The notes under the pieces: model-generated
Told to the model about the DNA's origin: nothing
The model's input: the letters and a program-made list of their open reading frames with translations, nothing else
Database searches by the model: none
Program-made: the position numbers and the translations under genes
DNA from: Vibrio profundi
GTDB taxonomy: Bacteria > Pseudomonadota > Gammaproteobacteria > Enterobacterales > Vibrionaceae
Direction of reading: 5' to 3'
Assembly: GCF_005281835.1 (NCBI RefSeq)
Contig: NZ_RZIS01000004.1
Span: forward strand, 62,001-126,000
DNA length: 64,000 nucleotides
In this document: piece by piece, positions 27,878 through 37,093 of the stretch
Position numbering within the stretch: position 1 is the first letter of the stretch
Layout: each line of letters starts with the position of its first letter

Positions 27878-28375
27878 ATGGCAGACGAACAACAACCAGA
27901 AGAAGCCCCAAAAGGCAAAAGTAAATTATTAATCATCATTATTGCTGTCGTTGTGTTATTGGCTGGTGGTGGCGGTGCGGCATTTTTTTTAATGGGCTCT
28001 GACGACTCTGCAGCGCAGGAAGAAGCGGCAGCTGAAGTCGCCGTTGTTGTTAATGAACCTGTTGCCTACGTGAATATCCCTCAACCATTTTTATTTAATG
28101 TGTCCGGCGACAAAAAAGATCGCTTAGTGCAAATCAAAGCTCAGTTGATGGTGCGTGGAACGGAAAATGAAGATTTGGCACGATACCACTCCCCATTAGT
28201 TGAGAGTACGTTACTTGCAACATTTGCCTCAGCGACGGTCGATCAATTGAGATCGCCAACCGGCCGAATTGAGTTGCGCGACAAAGCGACCGAAGATATT
28301 AAGGCAAGCCTGACTCAAGCGGTTGGGCAGCCAGTGATCGAAAAAGTATTGTTTACTGACTTTGTAATCCAATAG
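27878..28375 (+). CDS. fliL: Flagellar basal body-associated protein FliL
   Basis: The 165-residue product has a short charged N-terminus, one membrane helix (about residues 17-40, LLIIIIAVVVLLAGGGGAAFFL) and a periplasmic domain. The end, IEKVLFTDFVIQ, is typical of FliL. FliL surrounds or supports the stator units and affects motor output. It is followed 7 bp later by fliM and starts the fliLMNOPQR-flhB set. Confidence 0.95.
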   Translation: MADEQQPEEAPKGKSKLLIIIIAVVVLLAGGGGAAFFLMGSDDSAAQEEAAAEVAVVVNEPVAYVNIPQPFLFNVSGDKKDRLVQIKAQLMVRGTENEDLARYHSPLVESTLLATFASATVDQLRSPTGRIELRDKATEDIKASLTQAVGQPVIEKVLFTDFVIQ

Positions 28376-28382
28376 GTAACTC

Positions 28383-29429
28383 GTGACCGATTTATTAAGC
28401 CAAGACGAAATTGATGCGCTGTTACATGGTGTCGACGATGTAGAAGAAGTTGATGAGGTCGTAGAGGTCGAGTCCGAAAATGCGGTCAACTTCGACTTCT
28501 CATCTCAAGATCGCATCGTTCGTGGTCGAATGCCGACCCTTGAACTTATTAATGAGCGTTTCGCACGTCATATGCGAATTAGCTTGTTCAATATGCTGCG
28601 AAAAACAGCAGAGGTTTCGATCAACGGCGTACAAATGATGAAATTTGGTGAATACCAAAATACCTTGTACGTTCCTACGAGTTTGAACATGGTACGCTTC
28701 AGACCTTTGAAAGGTACTGCATTGATCACAATGGAGGCGCGTTTAGTCTTCATTCTGGTGGAGAACTTTTTCGGCGGAGATGGCCGCTTCCATGCGAAAA
28801 TTGAAGGTCGTGAATTTACACCTACCGAAAGACGTATCATCCAGTTGCTTTTAAAAATTGTCTTCGAAGACTACAAAGAAGCATGGTCTCCTGTGATGGG
28901 CGTTGAGTTTGAATACCTAGACTCCGAAGTAAACCCGAGTATGGCGAACATTGTGAGCCCGACGGAAGTAATTGTCGTGAGTTCTTTCCACATCGAAGTT
29001 GATGGTGGTGGTGGTGATTTTCACGTAGTTATGCCGTATTCCATGGTAGAGCCCATCCGTGAATTGCTCGATGCAGGTGTTCAATCGGACAAAATGGAAA
29101 CGGATGTACGTTGGAGCTCCGCACTTCGTGATGAGATCATGGATGTTCCAGTGAACTTTCGCGTTAACTTATTAGAAAGAGATATCTCACTCCGTGATTT
29201 GATGGAATTACGTCCTGGGGATGTGATCCCAATTGAAATGCCTGAAAATGCGACCATGTTTGTGGAAGAATTGCCGACATACCGTGTGAAAATGGGCCGC
29301 TCAGGCGACAAGTTAGCCGTTCAAGTGTCAGAAAAAATTGAACGACCTCATGTGGTGAAAACCGACCTCGCTTTCTTAGGGAAAGATATTATGTCTGACC
29401 TAGATGGTGATGAAGAAACCGAAGAATAA
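28383..29429 (+). CDS. fliM: Flagellar motor switch protein FliM
   Basis: The 348-residue product begins with the CheY-binding peptide LSQDEIDALLHG (residues 5-16), followed by an acidic linker, the central CheC-like domain and the C-terminal SpoA domain (VSEKIERP region). FliM forms the C-ring wall, and CheY~P binding to its N-terminus changes rotation. The start is GTG, 7 bp after fliL. The N-terminal peptide closely resembles motifs in CheZ and in the CheA linker encoded in this window; see findings. Confidence 0.96.
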   Translation: MTDLLSQDEIDALLHGVDDVEEVDEVVEVESENAVNFDFSSQDRIVRGRMPTLELINERFARHMRISLFNMLRKTAEVSINGVQMMKFGEYQNTLYVPTSLNMVRFRPLKGTALITMEARLVFILVENFFGGDGRFHAKIEGREFTPTERRIIQLLLKIVFEDYKEAWSPVMGVEFEYLDSEVNPSMANIVSPTEVIVVSSFHIEVDGGGGDFHVVMPYSMVEPIRELLDAGVQSDKMETDVRWSSALRDEIMDVPVNFRVNLLERDISLRDLMELRPGDVIPIEMPENATMFVEELPTYRVKMGRSGDKLAVQVSEKIERPHVVKTDLAFLGKDIMSDLDGDEETEE

Positions 29430-29453
29430 TAGAAACGATTTATAGGATTTACT

Positions 29454-29864
29454 ATGGAACCGAGTGAAGACCAAAAGCTGGCGGACGAATGGGCTGCCGC
29501 ACTTGGCGAAGATCCAGATGCACCTGCCGTTGATGTTGACGATGTACTAGCGGCACCGCTTGATGAACTGACGGATTCTTCTACGCCGATTTCAGAAGAT
29601 GAGCGTCGTAAACTGGATACCATCATGGATATTCCAGTGACGATATCGATGGAAGTTGGTCGTTCTCAGATAAGTATTCGTAACTTACTGCAATTAAACC
29701 AAGGTTCTGTTGTTGAGTTAGACAGAATCGCAGGTGAATCACTAGATGTGATGGTTAACGGTACCTTGATTGCGCATGGCGAAGTGGTCGTCGTGAACGA
29801 TAAATTTGGTATCCGATTGACGGATGTTATTAGCCAAACAGAACGAATTAAGAAACTTCGTTAA
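29454..29864 (+). CDS. fliN: Flagellar motor switch protein FliN
   Basis: The 136-residue product has an acidic N-terminal extension and a C-terminal SpoA domain (IPVTISMEVGRSQISIRNLL, then LDVMVNGTLIAHGEVVVVN). This is the FliN fold that forms the base of the C ring and docks FliH. The stop overlaps the fliO start (TAATG), so FliO is probably translated by coupling. Length equals the usual FliN. Confidence 0.96.
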   Translation: MEPSEDQKLADEWAAALGEDPDAPAVDVDDVLAAPLDELTDSSTPISEDERRKLDTIMDIPVTISMEVGRSQISIRNLLQLNQGSVVELDRIAGESLDVMVNGTLIAHGEVVVVNDKFGIRLTDVISQTERIKKLR

Positions 29865-30265
29865 TGAAGATATTGGGATACGCTCTTGGTGCTGGGGTAA
29901 CTTGGTTACTGACACCATCAATCGCTTTTGCAGCGGATGCAGCAACTTTAGATTTAGCGACCACATTTGGGTCGCTAATTTTGGTTATTGCTTTCATTTT
30001 ATTTATCGCTTGGCTGTTAAAGCGCATGCAGGTGCCCTCATTAGCCAACCAAAATGGCTTGTCTGTCGTTAGACAAATCCCTGTGGGTACGAAAGAGCGG
30101 ATAGCAATTGTCCAAGCGGGCGAAGAGCAGTTCTTGGTTGGGATCACTACTCAATCGATTCAATTGATTTCAAAGCTTGATAAGCCTTTGAGTCAAGAAG
30201 CGATGGAAAAAACGTCATTCTCGACTCAACTAACGCAGCTACTAAAAAATGATGCTAAAAAATAA
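29864..30265 (+). CDS. fliO: Flagellar biosynthesis protein FliO
   Basis: The 133-residue product starts with a hydrophobic signal-like segment (about 1-22), followed by a membrane helix (about 38-52, [15 protein letters not shown]). A cytoplasmic FliO domain follows, with [30 protein letters not shown]. FliO assists FliP ring assembly in the export gate. Its 3' end overlaps fliP by 17 bp and its start overlaps fliN by one base. Confidence 0.93.
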   Translation: MKILGYALGAGVTWLLTPSIAFAADAATLDLATTFGSLILVIAFILFIAWLLKRMQVPSLANQNGLSVVRQIPVGTKERIAIVQAGEEQFLVGITTQSIQLISKLDKPLSQEAMEKTSFSTQLTQLLKNDAKK

Positions 30266-31130
30266 TCGATGGTTGGTTTTGTTTGCACCGTTAGTATTGG
30301 CACTGTCAGTACTTTTTTCTAATGGTACTTTTGCACAAGAAGAATTAGCGTCGACGATACCATCCTCTGCGTTAGGTGCTGAAAGCGTTACTGTCACCGC
30401 CATGGAAAAAGATCAAAGCGGCTCTCAGACGATGTCGACAGGTAGCGTGTCTGGTGGTGGGATCCCGGCGTTCACTATGACAACAAACGCAGACGGTAGC
30501 GAAGATTATTCAATCAACCTTCAGATCTTAGCGTTAATGACCATGCTGGGCTTTTTGCCTGCGATGGTTATTTTGATGACATCGTTTACTCGTATTGTGG
30601 TTGTGATGTCGATCCTTCGACAAGCAATGGGTTTACAACAAACGCCTTCAAACCAGGTCATCATTGGTATTGCGATATTTCTGACATTTTTCATCATGTC
30701 ACCTGTAATAAACCAAGTTAATGAACAAGCGGTTCAGCCTTATCTTAACGAACAAATCACAGCGAGACAGGCGTTCGATGTGGCGCAAGAGCCGATGAAA
30801 GCCTTTATGCTTAAGCAGACGCGTATTAAGGACTTGGAAACGTTTGTCGAGATATCCGGTGCAGAAGTCACTAATCCTGAAGATGTTTCGATGGCAATTT
30901 TGATCCCAGCTTTCATCACATCAGAGTTAAAAACCGCTTTCCAAATTGGCTTTATGCTGTTCTTACCGTTTCTGATTATCGATTTAGTCGTTGCATCGGT
31001 ATTGATGGCGATGGGTATGATGATGCTATCTCCAATGATCGTATCGCTACCGTTTAAATTGATGTTGTTCGTGCTAGTGGATGGGTGGAATTTGATTCTC
31101 TCGACGCTCGCCGGCAGTTTTGCCTTGTAG
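30249..31130 (+). CDS. fliP: Flagellar export gate protein FliP
   Basis: The 293-residue product has a cleavable signal peptide (about 1-28) and FliP membrane segments. It contains the conserved [21 protein letters not shown] and the second half [27 protein letters not shown]. Five FliP subunits form the core of the type III export gate with FliQ and FliR. The first of two adjacent ATGs is used. The N-terminal periplasmic part is Ser/Thr-rich and longer than in enterobacteria. The 17-bp overlap with fliO suggests coupled translation. Confidence 0.96.
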   Translation: MMLKNNRWLVLFAPLVLALSVLFSNGTFAQEELASTIPSSALGAESVTVTAMEKDQSGSQTMSTGSVSGGGIPAFTMTTNADGSEDYSINLQILALMTMLGFLPAMVILMTSFTRIVVVMSILRQAMGLQQTPSNQVIIGIAIFLTFFIMSPVINQVNEQAVQPYLNEQITARQAFDVAQEPMKAFMLKQTRIKDLETFVEISGAEVTNPEDVSMAILIPAFITSELKTAFQIGFMLFLPFLIIDLVVASVLMAMGMMMLSPMIVSLPFKLMLFVLVDGWNLILSTLAGSFAL

Positions 31131-31141
31131 CTGGAGGAATA

Positions 31142-31411
31142 ATGAATCCAGAGATATTCGTAGAACTGTTTCGAGACGCACTATGGATGGTATTGATTAT
31201 GGTTTGTGCCATTATCATTCCAAGCCTGTTAATTGGTCTGGTTGTGGCGATCTTTCAAGCGGCAACATCGATTAACGAACAAACCCTAAGTTTTTTACCG
31301 CGTTTGATCGTGACTCTATTGGCATTGATGTTATTCGCTCACTGGATGACACAAATGATGATGGAGTTCTTTTTCGACATCATTGAGCGCTTACCTCAGG
31401 TTTTATATTAG
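31142..31411 (+). CDS. fliQ: Flagellar export gate protein FliQ
   Basis: The start is placed at ATG 31142, 5 bp after CTGGAGG; a longer open frame overlapping fliP has no ribosome site. The 89-residue product has two membrane helices (about 15-40 and 55-75) and the family motif VAIFQAATSINEQTLSFLP. FliQ joins FliP and FliR in the helical export gate. It is tightly spaced with its neighbours. Confidence 0.95.
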   Translation: MNPEIFVELFRDALWMVLIMVCAIIIPSLLIGLVVAIFQAATSINEQTLSFLPRLIVTLLALMLFAHWMTQMMMEFFFDIIERLPQVLY

Positions 31412-31417
31412 CGCGCT

Positions 31418-32200
31418 ATGGAGTATCCAACGGCGATTGTACTGGAGTGGCTAGCCAATTATTTTTGGCCGTACACTCGTATTTCCGCAATGCTGATGGT
31501 GATGACAGTAACAGGGGCGAGATTTGTTTCCCCTCGAATTCGTTTGTATCTAGGCTTAGCCATTACTTTTGCCGTGATGCCTGCCATTCCCGCAGTTCCG
31601 ACCGACATTCAATTGCTCTCCTTTCAAGGTTTTTTGATCATCTTGGAACAAATCATCATCGGTGTAGCGATGGGGTTTGTAACCCAATTTATGATTCAAA
31701 CCTTTGTAATGCTTGGTCAAATTTTAGGTATGCAATCGAGCTTAGGTTTCGCTTCAATGGTTGATCCCGCTAACGGGCAAAACACGCCTGTACTTGGTCA
31801 GCTATTTATGTTTTTAGCGACCATGTTCTTTCTGGCCACCGATGGCCATTTGAAAATGTTGCAGTTGGTTGTATTCAGCTTCAAGACGTTACCGATTGGT
31901 AGTGGCGCTTTAACGACAGTCGACTTTCGAGAGTTGGCGTTATGGCTTGGCATCATGTTCAAAACAGCGCTTGCGATGTCGCTATCGGGAATTATTGCGC
32001 TGTTAACGATAAACCTCTCGTTTGGTGTAATGACGCGTGCGGCGCCTCAGTTGAATATCTTCTCTTTAGGCTTTGCGTTTGCTCTGTTAGTGGGTTTACT
32101 GCTTTGTTGGTATATCCTAGGCGGCTTATACAGTCACTATGAGCTATTCTGGTTGGAGGGTGAGCAACAAATATGTCGCTTAATCCGCTTAAATTGTTAG
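31418..32200 (+). CDS. fliR: Flagellar export gate protein FliR
   Basis: The 260-residue product is a multi-pass membrane protein with about six hydrophobic segments. It shows FliR features such as RISAMLMVMTVTGARFVSPRIRL and GMQSSLGFASMVDPANGQNTPVLGQ. FliR completes the FliPQR export gate and contacts FlhB, encoded 9 bp downstream. It follows fliQ by 6 bp. Length fits the family. Confidence 0.95.
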   Translation: MEYPTAIVLEWLANYFWPYTRISAMLMVMTVTGARFVSPRIRLYLGLAITFAVMPAIPAVPTDIQLLSFQGFLIILEQIIIGVAMGFVTQFMIQTFVMLGQILGMQSSLGFASMVDPANGQNTPVLGQLFMFLATMFFLATDGHLKMLQLVVFSFKTLPIGSGALTTVDFRELALWLGIMFKTALAMSLSGIIALLTINLSFGVMTRAAPQLNIFSLGFAFALLVGLLLCWYILGGLYSHYELFWLEGEQQICRLIRLNC

Positions 32201-32209
32201 GAGGCTGAT

Positions 32210-33340
32210 TTGGCAGAGTCAGACGGTCAAGAACGCACAGAAGACGCCACGCCCAGACGCTTGCAACAGGCCAAAGAAAAAGGGCAGGTTGCAAGGTCAA
32301 AAGAGTTAGCTTCGGCTTCGGTACTTATTGTCGGCGCAATCGCGCTTATGTGGTTTGGTGAAGGCATGTCGAAAGCCATGTATGAAACCATGGAGCGTTT
32401 TTTTACGTTAAGCCGTGACGAGATCTTCGATCTTTCCAAACTATTTGATATCGCTGGCGGTGCGTTAGCTAATTTATTGTTTCCGTTATTTCTTATCTTG
32501 GTGACTCTGTTTGTTGCAGCTATGATTGGTGCGGCTGGTGTTGGTGGGATCAGTTTTTCAGCACAAGCTGCGATGCCGAAAGCATCAAAAATGAATCCGT
32601 TAAGTGGTATTAAGCGGATGTTTGGTCTGCAAAGTTGGGTTGAGCTAATCAAATCAATTTTGAAAGTGGCACTGGTGTCAGGAGTTGCGATATACCTGAT
32701 ACAAGCATCTCAAGCTGATTTGATGCAGCTGAGCATGGATGTTTACCCGCAAAACATCTTCCACGCGTTAGATATCTTATTGAACTTTGTCTTATTGATC
32801 AGTTGCTCATTGCTGGTAGTGGTAGCCATCGACATCCCATTTCAAATATGGCAACACGCTGACCAATTGAAAATGACCAAGCAAGAAGTTAAAGATGAAT
32901 ACAAGGACACGGAAGGTAAGCCTGAAGTTAAAGGACGTATTCGTATGTTGCAGCGTGAAGCTGCTCAGCGCCGAATGATGGCTGATGTCCCTCAAGCGGA
33001 TGTCATCGTGACTAACCCAGAGCATTTTTCGGTTGCATTAAGGTATAAACAAGACACAGATAAAGCGCCTGTTGTGGTTGCCAAAGGTGTGGACCACATG
33101 GCGATGAAAATTCGAGAAATTGCGCGAGAGCATGATATTTACATTATTCCAGCGCCACCTTTAGCTCGTGCCTTGTATCATACCGCCGAATTAGAACAAG
33201 AAATCCCTGATGGATTATTTACGGCGGTCGCTCAAGTGCTAGCGTACGTCTTCCAATTAAAACAATATCGAAAACGCGGTGGGCAAAGGCCAAAGCTACA
33301 AGATGAAAATATGCCAATACCACCTGAGTTACGCCATTAA
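32210..33340 (+). CDS. flhB: Flagellar export switch protein FlhB
   Basis: The 376-residue product starts at TTG behind AGGAGG; MAESDGQERTEDATPRRL is the family start. It has four membrane helices followed by the cytoplasmic autocleavage domain. The cleavage motif reads NPEH (Asn269-His272) where most FlhB/SctU proteins have NPTH. The Asn-Pro bond that is cut is retained. FlhB changes export specificity from hook to filament proteins, with FliK. It closes the fliL-flhB group before a separate promoter for flhA. Confidence 0.96.
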   Translation: MAESDGQERTEDATPRRLQQAKEKGQVARSKELASASVLIVGAIALMWFGEGMSKAMYETMERFFTLSRDEIFDLSKLFDIAGGALANLLFPLFLILVTLFVAAMIGAAGVGGISFSAQAAMPKASKMNPLSGIKRMFGLQSWVELIKSILKVALVSGVAIYLIQASQADLMQLSMDVYPQNIFHALDILLNFVLLISCSLLVVVAIDIPFQIWQHADQLKMTKQEVKDEYKDTEGKPEVKGRIRMLQREAAQRRMMADVPQADVIVTNPEHFSVALRYKQDTDKAPVVVAKGVDHMAMKIREIAREHDIYIIPAPPLARALYHTAELEQEIPDGLFTAVAQVLAYVFQLKQYRKRGGQRPKLQDENMPIPPELRH

Positions 33341-33399
33341 ATAAATGGATAGGCTGTGATATCAGCTGCTTAACGTGACAGTATATTGACGAAAATGAG

Positions 33400-33415
33400 T
33401 GGTATAGAGCTTGCT
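33400..33415 (+). promoter_or_regulatory. Sigma-54-like promoter of the flhA operon
   Basis: TGGTATAGAGCTTGCT keeps TGG, TTGC and GG-N10-GC spacing but has TAT in place of CAC. It lies 51 bp before flhA. In V. cholerae flhA begins a FlrA/sigma-54-dependent operon (flhA, flhF, flhG, fliA and che genes). Confidence 0.65.
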
Positions 33416-33465
33416 TTAACCACCTGATGTCGCCAGAAATTAAACTTAAAAAATAGCCTGAATTT

Positions 33466-35565
33466 ATGAAATTTTCTCTTCCGTTTGCGGATAAATTACC
33501 AGCGATACCTAATCGAGCTATGCCAGCCATTGGTGCGCCGATTATGGTACTTGCGACGCTGGCGATGGTGGTTTTGCCTATACCAGCGTTTCTACTGGAT
33601 ATGTTTTTCACCTTTAATATCGCTTTGGCTATGGTGGTGTTATTGGTAACAGTGTACACCCGTCGTCCCCTCGACTTTGCAGCTTTCCCAACCGTTCTAT
33701 TAATCGCTACTTTACTACGTTTGGCTTTGAACGTTGCTTCAACACGTGTGGTATTGCTAAATGGTCATGAAGGCGGAGATGCGGCAGGTAACGTAATCGA
33801 AGCCTTTGGTAACGTGGTTATCGGTGGTAACTACGCGGTCGGTTTAGTGGTGTTCTTGATCTTAATGATCATTAACTTCATGGTTGTGACCAAAGGTGCT
33901 GGGCGTATTTCAGAAGTTAGCGCGCGTTTTACCTTGGATGCCTTACCGGGTAAACAAATGGCGATCGATGCCGATTTGAACGCGGGCTTGATTGATCAAG
34001 AACAAGCTAGAACGCGACGTTTTGAAGTGACCAAAGAAGCCGATTTCTATGGTTCAATGGACGGTGCTTCTAAATTCGTAAAAGGTGATGCAATCGCCGG
34101 TATTTTGATTCTCTTCATCAATATTATTGGTGGATTGAGTATCGGTATGGTCCAGTATGACCTCGAATTTGGCAACGCGATTGAAATCTATACCTTGCTA
34201 ACCATTGGTGATGGCTTAGTCGCACAAATCCCATCTCTGTTACTTTCTATTGCTGCTGCAATGATGGTGACAAGACAAAACACCGATGAAGACATGGGGC
34301 AACAGCTGGTATTCCAGATGTTCGACAACCCTAAAGCGCTAATGATTACAGCGGGTATCCTTGGAGTTATGGGGATTGTCCCTGGCATGCCTCATTTCTC
34401 TTTTCTATCTTTAGCAATTATTGCTGGTGCTGCAGCTTATTACATCAATAAAAAGCAGAAAGACGCAGCGAAAGAACCAAGTGTTCCTGCCACTCAAGAA
34501 GCGGGTGGAGAAGCATCCTCTCAGAAAGAACTCTCTTGGGATGATGTACAGCCTGTCGACATTATTGGCCTTGAAGTCGGCTACCGCCTAATTCCGTTAG
34601 TTGACCGTGACCAAGGTGGTGAGCTCCTGGAACGAGTGAAAGGGGTTAGGAAAAAGCTTTCTCAAGACTTTGGCTTCCTCATTCCAGCGGTGCATATTCG
34701 CGATAACCTAGAGCTAACACCTAATAGCTACCGAATCACTTTAATGGGGGTAGCGGTAGGCGAAGCTGAAATTCGCCCCGACCAAGAGCTGGCAATTAAC
34801 CCAGGACAAGTTTACGGTATGATCGAAGGTGAACCGACCATTGACCCGGCGTTTGGCTTGGAGGCGGTGTGGATCCGAGAGGAGCAACGAGAGCATGCTC
34901 AGGCACTAGGCTATACTGTAGTAGATTCTTCGACTGTACTCGCTACGCATTTGAGTCAGTTACTGACAAATAACGCATCACAACTTATTGGACATGAAGA
35001 AGTTCAGAACTTGTTAGAGATGCTAAGTCGTAGCACACCTAAATTGGTGGAAGGGTTTGTACCGGATCAATTGTCGCTGGGTGTGGTGGTTAAAGTTCTA
35101 CAAAACTTGTTGAATGAAGCCATACCAATTCGAGATATTCGTACGATTGTTCAAACCTTGTCCGAGTATTCAGGGAAGAGTCAAGAACCTGACATATTGA
35201 CCGCGGCGGTTCGTATATCGCTGAAACGATTAATTGTTCAGGAAATCAATGGTATAGAGCCAGAGCTGCCTGTGATAACATTGATTCCAGAGCTGGAACA
35301 AATCTTGCATCAGACCATGCAGGCTTCAGGTGGTGAATCTGCTGGTATTGAACCTGGATTAGCCGAGCGTTTGCAGACGTCATTGAGTCAAGCAACGCAA
35401 GAACAAGAACTGAAAGGCGAACCAGCTGTGTTACTGACTTCAGGTGTACTTCGCTCAACATTGGCGAAGTTTGTGAAAAACACAATACCGAGTCTAAGAG
35501 TGCTTTCTTATCAAGAAATACCGGATGAGAAACAAATTCGAATAGTACAAGCTGTTGGTAATTAG
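33466..35565 (+). CDS. flhA: Flagellar export gate protein FlhA
   Basis: The 699-residue product has the FlhA N-terminal membrane half (about eight helices) with the FHIPEP-family signature RFTLDALPGKQMAIDADLNAG (about residues 147-167). A four-domain cytoplasmic half ends in LRVLSYQEIPDEKQIRIV. FlhA forms the nonameric ring that receives chaperone-substrate complexes and uses the proton gradient for export. It is preceded by a sigma-54-like site and followed 27 bp later by flhF. Confidence 0.97.
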   Translation: MKFSLPFADKLPAIPNRAMPAIGAPIMVLATLAMVVLPIPAFLLDMFFTFNIALAMVVLLVTVYTRRPLDFAAFPTVLLIATLLRLALNVASTRVVLLNGHEGGDAAGNVIEAFGNVVIGGNYAVGLVVFLILMIINFMVVTKGAGRISEVSARFTLDALPGKQMAIDADLNAGLIDQEQARTRRFEVTKEADFYGSMDGASKFVKGDAIAGILILFINIIGGLSIGMVQYDLEFGNAIEIYTLLTIGDGLVAQIPSLLLSIAAAMMVTRQNTDEDMGQQLVFQMFDNPKALMITAGILGVMGIVPGMPHFSFLSLAIIAGAAAYYINKKQKDAAKEPSVPATQEAGGEASSQKELSWDDVQPVDIIGLEVGYRLIPLVDRDQGGELLERVKGVRKKLSQDFGFLIPAVHIRDNLELTPNSYRITLMGVAVGEAEIRPDQELAINPGQVYGMIEGEPTIDPAFGLEAVWIREEQREHAQALGYTVVDSSTVLATHLSQLLTNNASQLIGHEEVQNLLEMLSRSTPKLVEGFVPDQLSLGVVVKVLQNLLNEAIPIRDIRTIVQTLSEYSGKSQEPDILTAAVRISLKRLIVQEINGIEPELPVITLIPELEQILHQTMQASGGESAGIEPGLAERLQTSLSQATQEQELKGEPAVLLTSGVLRSTLAKFVKNTIPSLRVLSYQEIPDEKQIRIVQAVGN

Positions 35566-35592
35566 ATCCCCTAGAAAATACGGATTATTGAA

Positions 35593-37080
35593 TTGAAAAT
35601 TAAACGATTTTTTGCCAAAGACATGCGAACGGCGCTGCTCCAAGTTAAAGAAGAACTTGGTTCAGAAGCTGTGATCATGTCTAACAAGAAAGTCGCTGGT
35701 GGGGTTGAAATTGTTGCAGCAATCGACGGCGAAACCGCCAATACCAATGCTGCTTCACGTGTTGCAAAACAGCAACAGCCTGCTCCTAGCCAATATTCTC
35801 AAATGGCGGCGCCAGCAGCTCCATCTCGTCGTCAATTAGATGATGACCGAGTGAGCTTGCAAGCAAGTTCTGAAGCAGGACGCTCAATGACGAAGCGCTT
35901 TGCTAACATGCTTAAGCAATATAGCGCGGGAGCAGAGCTAGAATCAGACCACAAAGCGGAAAATGAAGATTCGCTTTCGGCTTTGCTTAATCGTCAAGCG
36001 AAGAATGGTCAACGCCAACTAGGCGAAGATAGCCGACAAGCTCCTCAATCTGGTTTAGCCAAACTTATCGCTGAAGATCGTCGCGTGGAGCGACCAGCAC
36101 CGCGTCTAGATCCAACCCGCTACGATAGAAACCGAGAATCAGCTCAGCAATCGACTTCTGATACTGAAATGGAAACCATGCGTGAAGAGATGACGTCTAT
36201 CCGTCGTCTTCTGGAGCATCAAGTTTCCGGCCTAATGTGGCAGGAAGTTGAGCGAAGAGAACCGCTTAGGGCTATGCTGATAAAAAGGTTAGAACGCATG
36301 GGTGTATCTCAGGAGCTGGCTGACCAAATGGCTTGCTATATTCCAGAAGATACGAAACCGGCGAGAGCATGGAAAGCGTTACTCGCATTGGTTGCTGATC
36401 AAATTACGGTGACCAAGCAAGATATTTTAAAGCGTGGTGGTATCGTTGCATTGCTTGGCCCTACAGGGGTTGGTAAAACCACTACGGTAGCAAAGTTAGC
36501 TGCACGAGCAGCAATGGAATACGGTTCTGACAACGTTGCACTGGTGACAACAGATACTTACCGAATCGGTGCACATGAGCAACTATCGATTTATGGAAGA
36601 ATTATGGGGTGTCCTGTAAGAGTTGCTAAAGATTCCAGTGAGTTAGCCGATGTAATATATCAGCTAAGGAATCGTCGCTTAATTTTGGTCGATACCGCAG
36701 GTATGGGTCAACGTGACGTTCGCTTGTCAGAACAGCTTGATACATTGATGCAAGAGAGTGGCTCGGTTATCCATAGCTACTTAGTTTTACCCGCTACTGC
36801 ACAACGTAAAGTGTTACAAGAAACCATAGAGCACTTTAGACGCATTCCTCTTTCAGGGTGCATCATGACTAAACTGGACGAATCGTTAAGTTTAGGTGAA
36901 TTCATCAGTGTAGTAATTCAAAACGCGTTGCCAGTTGCTTACATAGCAAATGGGCAACGGGTTCCTGAAGATATTGTTATAGCGCAGCCAAAGTACATGA
37001 TTGCTAAGGCTAACGAGTTGCTAGAAAAGTCGACAGAGAATGAACCTCATTACTGGAACAGCGATTCCGAAGGACTCTAG
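35593..37080 (+). CDS. flhF: SRP-like GTPase FlhF, polar flagellar placement
   Basis: The 495-residue product starts at TTG (MKIKRFFAKDMRTALLQVKEEL). It has a basic, disordered N-terminal region and a C-terminal SRP-type NG GTPase domain with P-loop GPTGVGKT (about 289-296), TTDTYRIGAHEQL, DTAGMGQRD and TKLDE. FlhF marks the cell pole for flagellar assembly and promotes flagellum number. The antagonist gene flhG follows 13 bp later. The pair is characteristic of polar flagellates and supports the Vibrio assignment. Confidence 0.95.
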   Translation: MKIKRFFAKDMRTALLQVKEELGSEAVIMSNKKVAGGVEIVAAIDGETANTNAASRVAKQQQPAPSQYSQMAAPAAPSRRQLDDDRVSLQASSEAGRSMTKRFANMLKQYSAGAELESDHKAENEDSLSALLNRQAKNGQRQLGEDSRQAPQSGLAKLIAEDRRVERPAPRLDPTRYDRNRESAQQSTSDTEMETMREEMTSIRRLLEHQVSGLMWQEVERREPLRAMLIKRLERMGVSQELADQMACYIPEDTKPARAWKALLALVADQITVTKQDILKRGGIVALLGPTGVGKTTTVAKLAARAAMEYGSDNVALVTTDTYRIGAHEQLSIYGRIMGCPVRVAKDSSELADVIYQLRNRRLILVDTAGMGQRDVRLSEQLDTLMQESGSVIHSYLVLPATAQRKVLQETIEHFRRIPLSGCIMTKLDESLSLGEFISVVIQNALPVAYIANGQRVPEDIVIAQPKYMIAKANELLEKSTENEPHYWNSDSEGL

Positions 37081-37093
37081 GCGGCGGATAAAT

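Noticed and set aside
32227..32652. 141-codon minus-strand open frame inside flhB
   Set aside because: It is fully antisense to the well-conserved FlhB N-terminus and lacks start signals.
33219..33659. 146-codon minus-strand open frame across the flhB-flhA gap
   Set aside because: It overlaps two confident genes and the flhA promoter site; it is a shadow of the opposite strand.
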